Shown one piece after another: positions 35,054 to 45,663 of a DNA stretch of 64,000 bases. The position numbers and the translations under genes are program-made. This stretch comes from Sphingorhabdus sp. EL138. GTDB lineage: Bacteria; Pseudomonadota; Alphaproteobacteria; Sphingomonadales; Sphingomonadaceae. The stretch lies in the NCBI RefSeq assembly GCF_900258045.1, contig NZ_OGVD01000002.1, positions 496,001 to 560,000 of the forward strand, written 5' to 3'. The number at the start of each line of letters is the position of its first letter. Position 1 is the stretch's first letter. The notes under the pieces are model-generated. The model was not told where the DNA came from, searched no databases, and was given only the letters and a program-made list of their open reading frames with translations.

Positions 35054-38000
35054 ATGATCTTGTGGATCGCGCTGGCCGTTTCGGTGCTGTATTCCGTAGG
35101 CCTTTTCTGGCTGGCGTTAAAGGGCGATGGCGGACGTATCTCTCTTGGGCCGCGCGCAAAATCCTGGATCTATGGATTGTCGCTGGCGGTCTATTGCACC
35201 AGCTGGACATTTTATGGCGCGGTCGGCACGGCCTTGTCCAGTGGGTGGCATTTTTTGCCCATCTATCTCGGTCCGATACTGTTGTTCACGCTGGGCTACG
35301 GCATTGTCGCCCGGACATTGCAGCTCGGCAAATCGCATCACAGCACATCGATCGCCGACTTTCTCTCCACGCGCTACGGGAAAAGCGGGGCCGTGGCCGC
35401 GTTGGTCACGATTATCGCAACCGTGGGCCTTTTGCCCTATGTCGCTTTGCAGTTAAAATCTGTTGGCCAGACCCTGTTCGCGCTGTCGCCGGATATCGGT
35501 GCAGCGGTGAATCCGGATGATGTCGTACTCGGCGTCGCCGCTATCATGGCCCTATTCTCCATATTGTTTGGCGCGCGGCAGATTGATCTCACGCAGCATA
35601 ATCGCGGGATGGTGTTGACCATCGCCGCCGAAGCTATTGTAAAGATGCTGGCCTTGCTAGCCGTCGCTCTTTTCGCGCTTCTTCTGTTCGCCGGAAACAA
35701 CGCCATGCAGATCGATGTGACAAGCGGCTTCAATGATATTTTTCACGCGGATCAGTTCGATAACCGTTTTATCGTACTGACGCTGATTTCAGCCTGTGCA
35801 GCCCTGTGTTTGCCGCGCCAGTTTCACATGATCATCGTCGAAGCCCAGAAAGACAAGCCGGATCGATTGATGCGGTTTGTTTTCCCCGCCTATCTTGTTC
35901 TGATCGCTCTGGTTGTTTTCCCCATCACCCTGGCGGGAACGTCGCAGCTATCCGCCGGTCAGATACGACCAGATATGTTGATGCTGGCTTTACCGCTTAG
36001 CATGGGGGCTGACTGGCTTGCCATATTGGTCTTTATAGGTGGTTTTTCTGCCGCTACCGGGATGGTAATCGTCACGACCGTGGCGCTATCGGGTATGATT
36101 ACCAATGACTTGATCGTGCCGCTTTTCTATCGCCGCAAAACCAATCATGCGGCGCTTGGCCAGTCATTATTGTGGATCCGCCGGCTGACTATCATTGGAC
36201 TACTATTCTTTGCCTATCTCTATTACCGCACGATTAGCAGCGCCTCGACATTGGCCGGATTGGGCACCGTTTCTTTCGCCGCCGTTTCGCAGTTTGCACC
36301 CGGATTGATTGGCGGACTGTTCTGGAAGCAGGGCAACCGGATCGGGATGATCGCCGGACTCATATTGGGCTTTTCGGCATGGCTCGCGTTGCTGATTGTG
36401 CCGACCTATCTGGATGCCAATCCGATTGTCCAGATTGCCGAGGACAGGCTGGTATCGGCGGTCATTATCAGTCTGGCTCTTAACATTGCCGCTTACGTAA
36501 TATTCTCGCTCAACAGCCAGACGAATATCATCGACAAGGCGCAGTCGGCCGCTTTCGTAACGATGGAATATCGTTCAGCAGATGGCAGCCGACCGCTAGA
36601 GAAAATGCGCGTTGCGGATTATCGATTGCTACTGCGTCAGTTTGTTGGTGATGAACGCAGCCGTGCGGCCATGCAGGATTTGGGGCATCAGATAGGTCGG
36701 ACTTACTCTGATTTGGACCCAGCCGATAACAGCCTGATTGAAATGGTCGAACGACAGCTTTCCGGTGTGCTCGGCGCTTCTTCTGCCCGAGCCATTATCG
36801 GTTCGACCATGGAGGGCGATCCGATACCGCTGGAACAGGTGGTTGCGATGTTTGATGAAACCTCTCAGCGCTTGCAGTTTAGCGGCGAGTTGCTGCAGAC
36901 AGCGATTGAGAATATTGATCAGGGTGTCGCGGTCGTGGACAATGACATGCAGCTGGTTGCTTGGAACAGCCGCTATGTTGACATGTTTTCACTGCCAAAC
37001 GATCTGGTTACCATTGGGCGGCCGATATCTGATCTGATCGGTTATAATTTACGCCGCAATGGCATGGAGCAAGATCAGGTTTCTCTGGCGGTGGCCAAAC
37101 GGCTCGACCATATGCGCGCAGGCCGAAAACATGCCCAAGAGCGCGAGCAGGCGGATGGCCGGATATTGCGAATATCGGGCAATCCCACGCCAACCGGCGG
37201 TTATGTCACGAGCTATTCCGATATCACGGCAGACAGGCGATCAGAACAGGCGCTGGAGGCCAAGGTTGAGGAACGCACCAAACAGCTGACCGATGCCAAT
37301 AGCGCGCTGGAAAAAGCAACCCGGTCTAAAACCCGCTTTCTGGCGGCGGCCAGCCATGATCTTGTACAGCCCCTGAACGCAGCCAGGCTGTTTACCTCCG
37401 CGCTCGACGAGGAAATCGGCACGCAGCAGCCTAGGGCCAAAAAACTGGCGCATGATATTGATCGGTCGATCGAGATGGCGGACCGTTTGCTTCGCGCTTT
37501 GCTCGACATCTCCCGGCTGGATGGTGGCGGCCTGCAACCGAAAATATCCAGATTTTCCCTTGGCCCGCTATTTGATGACCTGCGGTCGGAATTCAATCGG
37601 GTGGCAAAGGAAAAAGGGCTGAAACTGCATGTAGCTGACACGGATCTTTGGGTTGAAACGGATCGCAATCTGCTGCTCAGCATTCTCCAGAATCTTGTCT
37701 CCAACGCTGTGCGCTACACCGAAAATGGTTCCGTTTCTCTTGAGGCAAAAGGTGAGGCCGATGCCGTCGATATCCGTGTCAAAGATACGGGGGTGGGGAT
37801 CGAGAAAGCACAATATGAAAAGATTTTCGAAGAGTTTCAGCAAGTGGGATCGCATATCAAGCGGGAAGGGGCCGGTCTGGGGCTGTCCATCTCTCAACGT
37901 ATTGCCGCTTTGCTTGATACCGCCATCGCGGTTGAATCCAAACTTGGCGAAGGCAGCAGATTTTCTCTGCGCTTCCATCAGGTCGAACCGCAATCCAGTG

Positions 38001-38410
38001 CCAGCAAACCAGTCAAAAGCGGAAAGTCGAATACTTCAGAACTTGCTGGCAGGACCGTGCTATATATCGATAATGATCAGGATGCGCTGGACGCGCTATC
38101 CGCATTACTGGAACGTTGGGGCTGTGACATCAAAACCGCTTTGGGGCCGGATGAGGCGTTTGAAGCTTTCGATCAGCCGCCTGACCTCGTGATTTTCGAC
38201 TATCAGCTGGATGGCGGCTGGACCGGCGACCGATTGTTCGAAAAGCTGATCGACAAATGGCAACAGCGCCCGCCGGGCATTTTGGTAACGGCGGAAGATA
38301 CTGATCGCACCAGTCAGGCAGCAGACACGTTGAATGTGGAGCGCCTGATCAAGCCCGCTCCGCCAGCGGCGCTCCGCGCGCTGGTCAGCCAGTTGTTAAG
38401 AAAAGCCTGA
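35054..38410 (+). CDS. Hybrid histidine kinase with SSS-transporter sensor domain (MxtR/CbrA-like)
   Basis: 1118 residues. An SSS-transporter-like sensor of about 13 helices (1-500), a PAS domain (about 610-720: AIENIDQGVAVVDNDMQLVA), a coiled-coil, a dimerisation domain with phosphoacceptor H768 in AASHDLVQPLNAARL, an ATPase domain (LVSNAVRYTENG, DTGVGIEKAQYE, GAGLGLSIS) and a C-terminal receiver with D1049 in LVIFDYQLDGG. This layout is that of MxtR in Pseudomonas and related acetate or carboxylate sensors. The next gene, convergent after 2 bp, is the likely partner regulator, as in MxtR/ErdR, which controls acs. Confidence 0.92.
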   Translation: MILWIALAVSVLYSVGLFWLALKGDGGRISLGPRAKSWIYGLSLAVYCTSWTFYGAVGTALSSGWHFLPIYLGPILLFTLGYGIVARTLQLGKSHHSTSIADFLSTRYGKSGAVAALVTIIATVGLLPYVALQLKSVGQTLFALSPDIGAAVNPDDVVLGVAAIMALFSILFGARQIDLTQHNRGMVLTIAAEAIVKMLALLAVALFALLLFAGNNAMQIDVTSGFNDIFHADQFDNRFIVLTLISACAALCLPRQFHMIIVEAQKDKPDRLMRFVFPAYLVLIALVVFPITLAGTSQLSAGQIRPDMLMLALPLSMGADWLAILVFIGGFSAATGMVIVTTVALSGMITNDLIVPLFYRRKTNHAALGQSLLWIRRLTIIGLLFFAYLYYRTISSASTLAGLGTVSFAAVSQFAPGLIGGLFWKQGNRIGMIAGLILGFSAWLALLIVPTYLDANPIVQIAEDRLVSAVIISLALNIAAYVIFSLNSQTNIIDKAQSAAFVTMEYRSADGSRPLEKMRVADYRLLLRQFVGDERSRAAMQDLGHQIGRTYSDLDPADNSLIEMVERQLSGVLGASSARAIIGSTMEGDPIPLEQVVAMFDETSQRLQFSGELLQTAIENIDQGVAVVDNDMQLVAWNSRYVDMFSLPNDLVTIGRPISDLIGYNLRRNGMEQDQVSLAVAKRLDHMRAGRKHAQEREQADGRILRISGNPTPTGGYVTSYSDITADRRSEQALEAKVEERTKQLTDANSALEKATRSKTRFLAAASHDLVQPLNAARLFTSALDEEIGTQQPRAKKLAHDIDRSIEMADRLLRALLDISRLDGGGLQPKISRFSLGPLFDDLRSEFNRVAKEKGLKLHVADTDLWVETDRNLLLSILQNLVSNAVRYTENGSVSLEAKGEADAVDIRVKDTGVGIEKAQYEKIFEEFQQVGSHIKREGAGLGLSISQRIAALLDTAIAVESKLGEGSRFSLRFHQVEPQSSASKPVKSGKSNTSELAGRTVLYIDNDQDALDALSALLERWGCDIKTALGPDEAFEAFDQPPDLVIFDYQLDGGWTGDRLFEKLIDKWQQRPPGILVTAEDTDRTSQAADTLNVERLIKPAPPAALRALVSQLLRKA

Positions 38411-38412
38411 GG

Positions 38413-39051
38413 TCAGACCGATTTTACTTCGGGCAGTTCCACATCAAGCTGTTTGGCGACGAGCACAGCCTGGGTCCGGTTGACCACGTCTAGCTTTCGG
38501 AAAATTGCGGTGATATGGGCCTTCACCGTCGCCTCGCTAATTTCCATCTGATAGGCGATTTGCTTGTTCAGCATGCCTTCACTGACCAGATTCAAAATCC
38601 GCCTTTGTGCCGGGGTCAGGCTGGCCAGCTTCTCGAACAGAATGGCGTCGTCGTCATTGTCGATAACGTCCGCATCAAACCAGACATCGCCATCCCTGAT
38701 TTGGGCGAGGGCTTCGCGCATGACATCCAGATCAACAGATTTGGGGATGAAACCCGATGCCCCCAGGCTTTGGCAGGCACGGACGACACGGCTTTCTTCG
38801 CTGGCCGACACCACGACGACAGGAAGCGCAGGAAAATCGTGCCGGAAATCCAGCAGGGCGGTCAGTCCGTCGCTATCTTCCATATGCAGGTCGAGCAAAA
38901 GCAGGTCCGCCGGTTCTGCATTTACTGCATCACGGGCCGAGGCCACGGTTTCCGCTTCCACCAGTTCAGCTTGCGGCCATAATTTCAGCACCGCCTGACA
39001 GAGCGCGCCCCTGAAGAGGGGGTGATCATCGGCGATAATGATGCGGGCCAT
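38413..39051 (-). CDS. NarL/LuxR-family response regulator, ErdR-like
   Basis: 212 residues: receiver domain with D54 in LLLDLHMED and ADDHP near residue 7, then LuxR-type HTH (LTPAQRRILNLVSEGMLN, ISEATVKAHITAIFRKL). It lies 3 bp downstream of acs on the same strand, so the two form an operon. The sensor kinase gene is convergent. By analogy with ErdR of Pseudomonas it should activate acs and acetate uptake; this is inferred from position and family. Confidence 0.9.
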   Translation of the reverse strand: MARIIIADDHPLFRGALCQAVLKLWPQAELVEAETVASARDAVNAEPADLLLLDLHMEDSDGLTALLDFRHDFPALPVVVVSASEESRVVRACQSLGASGFIPKSVDLDVMREALAQIRDGDVWFDADVIDNDDDAILFEKLASLTPAQRRILNLVSEGMLNKQIAYQMEISEATVKAHITAIFRKLDVVNRTQAVLVAKQLDVELPEVKSV

Positions 39052-39054
39052 GGC

Positions 39055-41019
39055 CTATCTGTTCATCCTTCCTTCGATGAGCGTGTCGACGACCGAAGGA
39101 TCTGCAAGTGTCGAGGTATCGCCGAGGCTTGCATATTCATTCTCTGCTATCTTGCGTAATATGCGGCGCATGATTTTGCCAGAGCGTGTCTTGGGAAGAC
39201 CCGGAGTGAAGTGGAGATGATCGGGGGTCGCAATGGGGCCGATCTCGGTACGCACATGGTTCCTGAGTTCGGCGGTGAATGCATCATCTGCTTCCTCACC
39301 TGCATTCAACGTGACATAGCAGTAAATGCCCTGGCCCTTGATATCATGCGGATAGCCGACCACGGCCGCCTCGGCGACTTTAGGGTGTGAAACCAGCGCG
39401 CTTTCGACTTCGGCTGTGCCCATACGGTGGCCGGAAACATTGATCACATCATCGACCCGGCCGGTAATCCAGTAATAGTCATCACTGTCGCGGCGGCACC
39501 CGTCACCGGTGAAATATTTACCCTTATAGGTGGCGAAATAGGTTTGAATGAAGCGTTCGTGATCACCATAGACGCTGCGCGCCTGACCCGGCCAGCTGGC
39601 GGTAATGCACAAGTTTCCATCTGTGGCGCCATCCAGTACAGCGCCTTCATTGTCGACCAGCTGCGGCTTGATGCCGAAGAAGGGCTTGCCGGCACTACCG
39701 GGCTTCATCCCATGGGCGCCGGGCAGGGTGGTTATCATGACACCGCCAGTTTCGGTTTGCCACCAGGTATCGATAATGGGTGATTTGGCTTCACCCACGA
39801 CGTCATAATACCAGCGCCAGGCTTCCGGGTTAATCGGTTCGCCCACTGTGCCCAGCAAGCGAATGGAAGAACGGTCATGAGCTTTAACCGGCCCATCGCC
39901 TTCCCGCATCAGCGCTCGGATAGCCGTCGGTGCGGTATAGAAGATATTGACCTTATGCTTGGCGACCACTTGCCAGAAGCGGCCGTGGTCGGGATAGTTG
40001 GGCACGCCTTCAAACATAACCTCGGTCGCGCCGTTGATCAGAGGCCCGTAAACGATATAGCTATGTCCCGTGACCCAGCCGATATCCGCAGAACACCAGA
40101 ATACCTCGCCCGGTTTATAGTCGAAGACATAGTGGAAGGTAGTGGCCACCCATACGGCATAGCCGCCGGTAGTATGGAGCACGCCTTTGGGTTTTCCGGT
40201 CGAGCCGGACGTATAAAGAATGAACAGAGGATCTTCCGCATTCATCGGTTCGCACGGGCAGTCTGATGGCACATCGGCAGCCACTTCATGATACCAGTGG
40301 TCGCGGCCCTCGGTCATCGCGATATCGCTGCCGGTATGATTTATGACCAGCACCGCATCAACATCCGCGCCGTCCTTCTCCAGTGCAGCATCAACATTAC
40401 TTTTTAGAGGCACTGGCTTGCCGCCGCGTAGCCCGGCATCAGCGCATACGACAAACTTGCTCTGACAATCTTCAATTCGTCCGGCCAGCGCATCGGGAGA
40501 GAAGCCGCCAAATACCACCGAATGGATTGCACCAATGCGCGCGCAGGCCAGCATGGCTACCGCGCCTTCGACGATCATCGGCATGTAGATGGTTACCCGG
40601 TCGCCTTTCTTCACGCCTAGTTTTTTGAGCGCGCCTGCCATGCGAATGACTTCAGCCAGCAGTTCGGCATAGCTCAGCGTCCGGTCAGCCCCGGCAGGAT
40701 CATCCGGTTCAAAGATCAAGGCTGTTACATCTCCCCGGCCGGCTGCTACATGCCGGTCCACCGCATTGTGGCAGATGTTGAGAACCCCGTCTTCAAACCA
40801 CTTGATATCTACAGGATCATAAGACCAGTTTGCTATCGTCGCGGGGGACTGCATCCAGTCCAGGCGTTTGGACTGCTTGGACCAAAAAGTGTCTGGATCA
40901 GAGAGACTCTGGGCGTACAGGTGATCATATTCTGCGGCTGTACAATGGGTCTCGGCATCCTGCCGCGGAGAAGCAATGATTTCAGGCTCATCCTTTGTTG
41001 CTTCCAAACTGTCTGACAT
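39055..41019 (-). CDS. acs: Acetyl-CoA synthetase
   Basis: 654 residues, the usual Acs length. Three ATGs in a row follow GGGAGG; the third (41019) has the best spacing, and the open frame to 41106 is not needed. AMP-forming acetate:CoA ligase: ATP-binding loop [22 protein letters not shown], and the conserved acetylation site Lys in [13 protein letters not shown] near the C-terminus. It turns acetate into acetyl-CoA for scavenging. First gene of the acs-regulator operon, divergent from the DcaP-like porin gene. A dyad TGGTC-N5-GACCA is centred between the two starts. Confidence 0.96.
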   Translation of the reverse strand: MSDSLEATKDEPEIIASPRQDAETHCTAAEYDHLYAQSLSDPDTFWSKQSKRLDWMQSPATIANWSYDPVDIKWFEDGVLNICHNAVDRHVAAGRGDVTALIFEPDDPAGADRTLSYAELLAEVIRMAGALKKLGVKKGDRVTIYMPMIVEGAVAMLACARIGAIHSVVFGGFSPDALAGRIEDCQSKFVVCADAGLRGGKPVPLKSNVDAALEKDGADVDAVLVINHTGSDIAMTEGRDHWYHEVAADVPSDCPCEPMNAEDPLFILYTSGSTGKPKGVLHTTGGYAVWVATTFHYVFDYKPGEVFWCSADIGWVTGHSYIVYGPLINGATEVMFEGVPNYPDHGRFWQVVAKHKVNIFYTAPTAIRALMREGDGPVKAHDRSSIRLLGTVGEPINPEAWRWYYDVVGEAKSPIIDTWWQTETGGVMITTLPGAHGMKPGSAGKPFFGIKPQLVDNEGAVLDGATDGNLCITASWPGQARSVYGDHERFIQTYFATYKGKYFTGDGCRRDSDDYYWITGRVDDVINVSGHRMGTAEVESALVSHPKVAEAAVVGYPHDIKGQGIYCYVTLNAGEEADDAFTAELRNHVRTEIGPIATPDHLHFTPGLPKTRSGKIMRRILRKIAENEYASLGDTSTLADPSVVDTLIEGRMNR

Positions 41020-41090
41020 CATCATCCTCCCGCTTATATGGTTTTCCACGCGATTATATTCGAAATAGCTATCCGTATTGAATGCGACAT

Positions 41091-41105
41091 TGGTCGTATA
41101 GACCA
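41091..41105. promoter_or_regulatory. Dyad TGGTC-GTATA-GACCA between acs and porin genes
   Basis: TGGTCGTATAGACCA: 5-bp perfect arms around GTATA. It lies 72 bp from the acs start and 65 bp from the porin start, so one regulator could act on both. TATAGACCA resembles the repeats at 32732-32754 before the symporter genes. Confidence 0.35.
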
Positions 41106-41169
41106 TTGGCTAATTTTCTTCTCCCTGATCGCCTGACATCCTCAATCAAAATAACAGAGAGGATGGATC

Positions 41170-42582
41170 ATGGCGCAAGCTGGAAAGAATGTCATCAGGG
41201 GGATGTTATTATCTGCGACGATACTGGGCGCTTCTCCTGCATGGGCGCAAAATAGCGATGTGGATGCACGGCTGGACCGACTGGAGGCTTTGGTTACGGG
41301 TCTGATTGAACGAATGGACGCGAAGGATGAAGCCGGTTCTGCCAGCGACATCGCTGCGGCCGAGCAGGCAAGGCAGGCTATTGATGAGACGAGAGCGCTG
41401 GCGGAACGGACGACAGCAGTGGAAAGCAGGATTGCTGAGCAGGCCGCGGTTACGCAGAAAGTCGCCGAGCAATCCGATGATGCCAATGGCTTTAATGTCG
41501 GCAAAACGCGCGTGACCTATGGTGGCTATGTGAAGCTGGACGTGATTACGGAGCGGACCAGCGGCGGCCAAGTGCCTTCGGGCAGCATAGCAAGAGATTT
41601 CCTGATTCCCGGAGCAATCCCGGTTGGTGGCGAAGCTTCTGGCTTTGACACCGATTTCAGCGCACGTCAGACCCGTTTTTTCCTGAAAACGGAGACCGAC
41701 GTCGGCGATGATCACAAGATCGGTTCCCATATCGAGCTGGATTTCATGGTCACAAGCGGTGGGGATGAACGAATTTCCAACAGTTTCGCCCCGCGTGTCC
41801 GACAGGCTTACATAACCTTTGACAACTGGCTGTTCGGCCAGACCTGGTCGACTTTTCAGGATGTCAGCGCCTTGCCGGAAGCGATGGATTTTATTGGCCC
41901 CACACCCGGCACCGTTTTCGACCGGCAGCCTATGATCCGCTATACAAATGGCGGTCTCCAGATCGCTCTCGAACAGCCCGAAACCACGATTACAACACCG
42001 ACGGGCGCTAGGATTGTCGCCGGTGATGACAGCCTGCCGGACATGGTGGCGCGCTATAACCACAAAGGTGAATTTGGTCATCTGACCGCGGCTGCGATCG
42101 GCCGTGTGCTGCGTGTTAACGAGGATGATTTCGGTCTGATCAATGACAGCAGCTTTGGATATGGGGTCAGCCTGTCCGGTAAGTTAAACGTCGGCGAACG
42201 TGATGATTTCAAATTCATGGCGACAGCTGGCGAGGGGCTGGGGCGCTATATCGGGCTTAACATAGTCAATGACGCGGCCGTGCGCGCAGATGGCTCTCTG
42301 GCTCCGATTGCGACCTATTCCGGTTTTGCTGCCTATCGCCATTTCTGGAACGACAAGTGGCGCTCCACACTCTCCGGGTCATACTTCAAGGCGGATAACC
42401 CGGTCTTGCTGACGACAGGTCTGGTAACCGATGAAAGCTGGAACGTGTTTGGCAATCTGGTCTACTCTCCAGTTGTACCGCTCGATATCGGCATCGAATA
42501 TATGTACGCCAAACGCCGGATCGAAGATGGCGCTTCGGGCAATTTGCAGAAAGTCCAGATGTCGGCAAAATACAAGTTCTGA
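41170..42582 (+). CDS. DcaP-like outer membrane porin
   Basis: 470 residues: signal peptide (about 1-26, ending AWAQ), an N-terminal coiled-coil (about 30-100: DARLDRLEALVTGLIERMD), then a barrel beginning VTYGGYVKLDVITERTSGG, with RFFLKTETDVG and ending in SAKYKF with terminal Phe. DcaP-type trimeric porins carry a periplasmic coiled-coil and admit dicarboxylates and other acids. Position opposite acs fits uptake of acetate or related acids through the outer membrane. Confidence 0.88.
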   Translation: MAQAGKNVIRGMLLSATILGASPAWAQNSDVDARLDRLEALVTGLIERMDAKDEAGSASDIAAAEQARQAIDETRALAERTTAVESRIAEQAAVTQKVAEQSDDANGFNVGKTRVTYGGYVKLDVITERTSGGQVPSGSIARDFLIPGAIPVGGEASGFDTDFSARQTRFFLKTETDVGDDHKIGSHIELDFMVTSGGDERISNSFAPRVRQAYITFDNWLFGQTWSTFQDVSALPEAMDFIGPTPGTVFDRQPMIRYTNGGLQIALEQPETTITTPTGARIVAGDDSLPDMVARYNHKGEFGHLTAAAIGRVLRVNEDDFGLINDSSFGYGVSLSGKLNVGERDDFKFMATAGEGLGRYIGLNIVNDAAVRADGSLAPIATYSGFAAYRHFWNDKWRSTLSGSYFKADNPVLLTTGLVTDESWNVFGNLVYSPVVPLDIGIEYMYAKRRIEDGASGNLQKVQMSAKYKF

Positions 42583-42782
42583 GGCTTGCTGCGTCGCGAC
42601 AAGTCAAGTTGGCGTGGCTCGCCCCAAAAATGCACATATGGCTCCTGTGGACGCATGTGAGGTCGCACTGGCAGAGTAGGCACTTCAACTATTAGGTCAG
42701 CTGTTTAGACGAATATGGATTGAATCAGACTTGCATTTTACTGGCGATGCTGCTGCATAGACTTGCAAGCTTGAGGGGGCAT

Positions 42783-43358
42783 ATGACGATCATATCACGC
42801 AACCATGCGTTGGCCGCTGGCGGTCTGGTTCTACTCACTCTGGTGATATTGTTCGGTATGGACCGCCCACCTATTTGCGAGTGTGGCAATGTGAAATTGT
42901 GGCACGGGGCAGTGCAGTCGGCGGAAAACAGTCAACATCTTTCGGACTGGTACACGTTCAGCCATATCATTCATGGTTTTCTGTTCTATGGTCTCGGTTA
43001 TTGGTTGTTCCGCAAGCGACCGGAGGCGGCAAGACTGGGTCTGGCTTTGTGCCTCGCGATATTCATTGAAGGTTTCTGGGAAATCCTTGAAAACTCACCG
43101 ATTATCATCAATCGCTATCGTGAGGCGACTTTTGCTTTTGGCTATGCGGGAGACAGTATTGTCAACTCCATGGCGGATATCGGCTGGATGACATTGGGTT
43201 TCATCGCGGCCCGCCGGATGCCGGTAATGGCCACGGTTGTCGTCGCCGTGATTTTCGAACTGTTGGCGCTCTACGCAATTCGGGACAATCTCACGCTCAA
43301 CGTGTTGATGCTGACCTTCCCGATTGAAGCAATCAAGGTCTGGCAGGGCGCGGCCTAG
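42783..43358 (+). CDS. DUF2585 (UPF0314) membrane protein
   Basis: 191 residues from the ATG at 42783, which has GAGGGGG upstream; an ATG-like extension to 42720 has no ribosome site. About five membrane helices, with the family stretch [15 protein letters not shown] near residue 34 and [13 protein letters not shown]. Function unknown in the family, which is confined mostly to alphaproteobacteria. It overlaps the convergent small gene by 4 bp. The 200-bp gap before it (42583-42782) shows nothing recognisable. Confidence 0.85.
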   Translation: MTIISRNHALAAGGLVLLTLVILFGMDRPPICECGNVKLWHGAVQSAENSQHLSDWYTFSHIIHGFLFYGLGYWLFRKRPEAARLGLALCLAIFIEGFWEILENSPIIINRYREATFAFGYAGDSIVNSMADIGWMTLGFIAARRMPVMATVVVAVIFELLALYAIRDNLTLNVLMLTFPIEAIKVWQGAA

Positions 43359-43627
43359 GCCTCCGGTTTTGCAGGCTCCGTGGGAGCAGGTGTGCCTTGG
43401 ATATCGATAACCTGTTCCGATGCAGGAAGCTCTTCTTCTGTTTCCCTGGATCGGTCATAAAGCGCTTTGGCAACCATAGCACCGCCTACGAGCAACGCAC
43501 CGGGCAGAGAGCGGGTCGCGATACGCGCTGCCAGCACGCCTACACCAAAGCCGAGCAAGCCGGTTCCTTGGCCACGTTTTCGCGCTTCATTGCCAATCAA
43601 AACAGAGACGATTTCACGCACCGCCAT
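43355..43627 (-). CDS. Small membrane-associated protein downstream of fumC
   Basis: 90 residues from the ATG at 43627 with AGGAG upstream. One or two hydrophobic segments with Gly ([30 protein letters not shown]) and an acidic, Pro-rich tail. It overlaps the end of fumC by 14 bp and is translated in the same direction, so it is coupled to it. Not recognised as a named family. Confidence 0.65.
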   Translation of the reverse strand: MAVREIVSVLIGNEARKRGQGTGLLGFGVGVLAARIATRSLPGALLVGGAMVAKALYDRSRETEEELPASEQVIDIQGTPAPTEPAKPEA

Positions 43628-45044
43628 GGGATGCTCCTGAGCTGTTACCAATCATGTTTTCAGCTTTAACATGGGTATCATATGTTTCTTCGTCAACAAG
43701 GCCAAGGTCCAGAGCTGCCGCGCGGAGTGTCATCCCGGTTTCATGAGCATGCTTCGCAATTTTGGAGGCGTTGTCATAGCCGATGACCGGCGCCAGCGCC
43801 GTGACCAGCATCAGCGAATTTTCAACAAGCTCGGCGATGCGTTTCTCATTGGCTTCCAGTCCATCGACGCAGCGTGTGGCAAAGCTCGACATGCCGATAG
43901 ATACGATTTCAATCGATCGCAGGACGTTTGCGCCGATCATAGGTTTGAAAACGTTTAGTTCCAGATGTCCCTGTAAGCCGCCAACCGTTACCGCCTGATG
44001 ATTCCCGATAATTTGCGCGGCCACCATGGTCAGCATTTCGCACTGCGTCGGATTGACCTTGCCGGGCATGATTGAGCTGCCCGGTTCATTGGCGGGCAGA
44101 CTGAGTTCGCCAAGTCCGGACCGCGGGCCGGAACCGAGCAGGCGTATATCATTGGCGATTTTGGTGAGTGAAACGGCGAGAACATTCAGCGCACCCGATA
44201 GCTCCACCATCGTATCATGCGCCGCCAGTTCCGCAAATTTGTTATGGGCCGAGGTAAATTTCAGGCCGGTAATCTTGGCAATTTCCCGCGCCATATGGTC
44301 GCCAAAATTTTCTGGTGCATTCAAACCAGTACCCACAGCAGTTCCACCCTGTGCCAGTTGATAGAGACGCGGCAAGACCGCCCCTATTCGGTCGCGGGCA
44401 GCCAGTAACTGCGCGGCATAGCCGGAAAATTCCTGCCCCAGTGTCAATGGGGTCGCATCCTGCAAATGGGTCCGGCCGATTTTGACAATGGCTTTCCAGT
44501 CCTGCGCCTTTTGGGCTAGCGCGTCATGCAATTGTTCCAGCGCGGGAAACAGTTCGACCTCCAGCGCGCGTGATGCGGCGACATGCATGGCGGTCGGGAA
44601 ACTGTCATTGGAAGATTGCCCGCGATTGACGTGGTCGTTGGGATGGACGGGGTCTTTACCGCCGCGCGTGCCGGTCAGGCTTTCGTTGGCGATGCCCGCG
44701 ATCACCTCGTTGACATTCATATTCGTCTGGGTACCCGATCCGGTTTGCCAGATGGTCAGCGGAAATTGGGTATCAAAGGCTCCGGAGCGCACTTCTTCGG
44801 CCGCTTTCGCAATGGCACCGGCAATTTCGGGGTCGAGTCCGTGAATGCCGTTTACGCGTGCAGCCGCCTCTTTGACGGTGGCCAGTGCGTGAATCAGCCG
44901 GATCGGCATGCGCTCATGGCGAGGGAATGGAAAATTTTCGATACTGCGCTGCGTCTGCGCGCCCCAATAGGCGTCCTTGGGGACTTCTATCGGACCAATA
45001 CTATCGGATTCTGTGCGGGTGGCTTTCGAAGGGGCGCCTGACAT
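43614..45044 (-). CDS. fumC: Fumarate hydratase, class II
   Basis: 476 residues. Fumarase/aspartase superfamily signature [16 protein letters not shown] and [12 protein letters not shown] and the [14 protein letters not shown] region are all present. TCA-cycle interconversion of fumarate and malate, oxygen-stable, no iron-sulfur cluster. The first residues ([15 protein letters not shown]) are variable; the start at 45044 is reasonable. Seven bases separate it from the sspB stop upstream, so sspB-fumC-small gene form an operon. Confidence 0.96.
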   Translation of the reverse strand: MSGAPSKATRTESDSIGPIEVPKDAYWGAQTQRSIENFPFPRHERMPIRLIHALATVKEAAARVNGIHGLDPEIAGAIAKAAEEVRSGAFDTQFPLTIWQTGSGTQTNMNVNEVIAGIANESLTGTRGGKDPVHPNDHVNRGQSSNDSFPTAMHVAASRALEVELFPALEQLHDALAQKAQDWKAIVKIGRTHLQDATPLTLGQEFSGYAAQLLAARDRIGAVLPRLYQLAQGGTAVGTGLNAPENFGDHMAREIAKITGLKFTSAHNKFAELAAHDTMVELSGALNVLAVSLTKIANDIRLLGSGPRSGLGELSLPANEPGSSIMPGKVNPTQCEMLTMVAAQIIGNHQAVTVGGLQGHLELNVFKPMIGANVLRSIEIVSIGMSSFATRCVDGLEANEKRIAELVENSLMLVTALAPVIGYDNASKIAKHAHETGMTLRAAALDLGLVDEETYDTHVKAENMIGNSSGASHGGA

Positions 45045-45051
45045 CAGGCGA

Positions 45052-45537
45052 TCACTTCTTTTTGCCGAAATCCACCGTTACAACGTTGGAACCATCATCG
45101 ACTGTCTCAATCGTTTCCTGATCCCCGTCATTTTGTGCCGGTTCATGGCTATCAAGATCGCCTTCGACCTCATCTACCTGAAATTGCAGGGCAAAATCGA
45201 CGGCAGGATCAACAAAGGAGGTAATCGCGGCGAACGGGATATGCAGCATGGAGCTGATCTGGTTAAAGCTTAGACCCACCTCAAACCGGTCTTCGCTGAC
45301 GGACAAGTCCCAATAGCGGTTTTGCAGCACTATGGTCATTTCATCCGGGAATTTCGCAATCAGGTGATCGGGGATATCGACACCCGGTGCGCGGGTCTTG
45401 AATGTGATGTAAAAATGATGTTCGCCGGGCAGACCGTTGGTCTCTACTTCACCGAGAACCCGGCCAACCACAGCGCGCAGAGCTTCCTGCACAATTTCGT
45501 CATAAGGAATCAGGCTATCGGGGGCACTGTCATTCAT
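45052..45537 (-). CDS. sspB: SspB-family ClpXP adaptor (alphaproteobacterial)
   Basis: 161 residues from the ATG at 45537; an open frame to 45639 gives a non-homologous leader. The fold region LPYDE-like start ([17 protein letters not shown]), [15 protein letters not shown] and [18 protein letters not shown] matches the alphaproteobacterial SspB group. SspB delivers ssrA-tagged proteins to ClpXP; the acidic linker and the C-terminal segment [10 protein letters not shown] correspond to the ClpX-binding tail. Divergent from hisB (126 bp). Confidence 0.92.
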   Translation of the reverse strand: MNDSAPDSLIPYDEIVQEALRAVVGRVLGEVETNGLPGEHHFYITFKTRAPGVDIPDHLIAKFPDEMTIVLQNRYWDLSVSEDRFEVGLSFNQISSMLHIPFAAITSFVDPAVDFALQFQVDEVEGDLDSHEPAQNDGDQETIETVDDGSNVVTVDFGKKK

Positions 45538-45663
45538 AGCTACTTGGTGGCGCGAACACGGGGCAGGGTCAAGGGGATTTGCACAATTTTCGTCAACTGT
45601 GATATTTCTGATTTTGCAGCGAAATTCTTGCCTGATCAAATCCAGCCTTTATAGGCATCAACC

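Noticed and set aside
35054-38410. Sensor kinase called as a transporter because of its SSS domain
   Set aside because: The protein continues into PAS, kinase and receiver domains with intact H768 and D1049, so it is a sensor.
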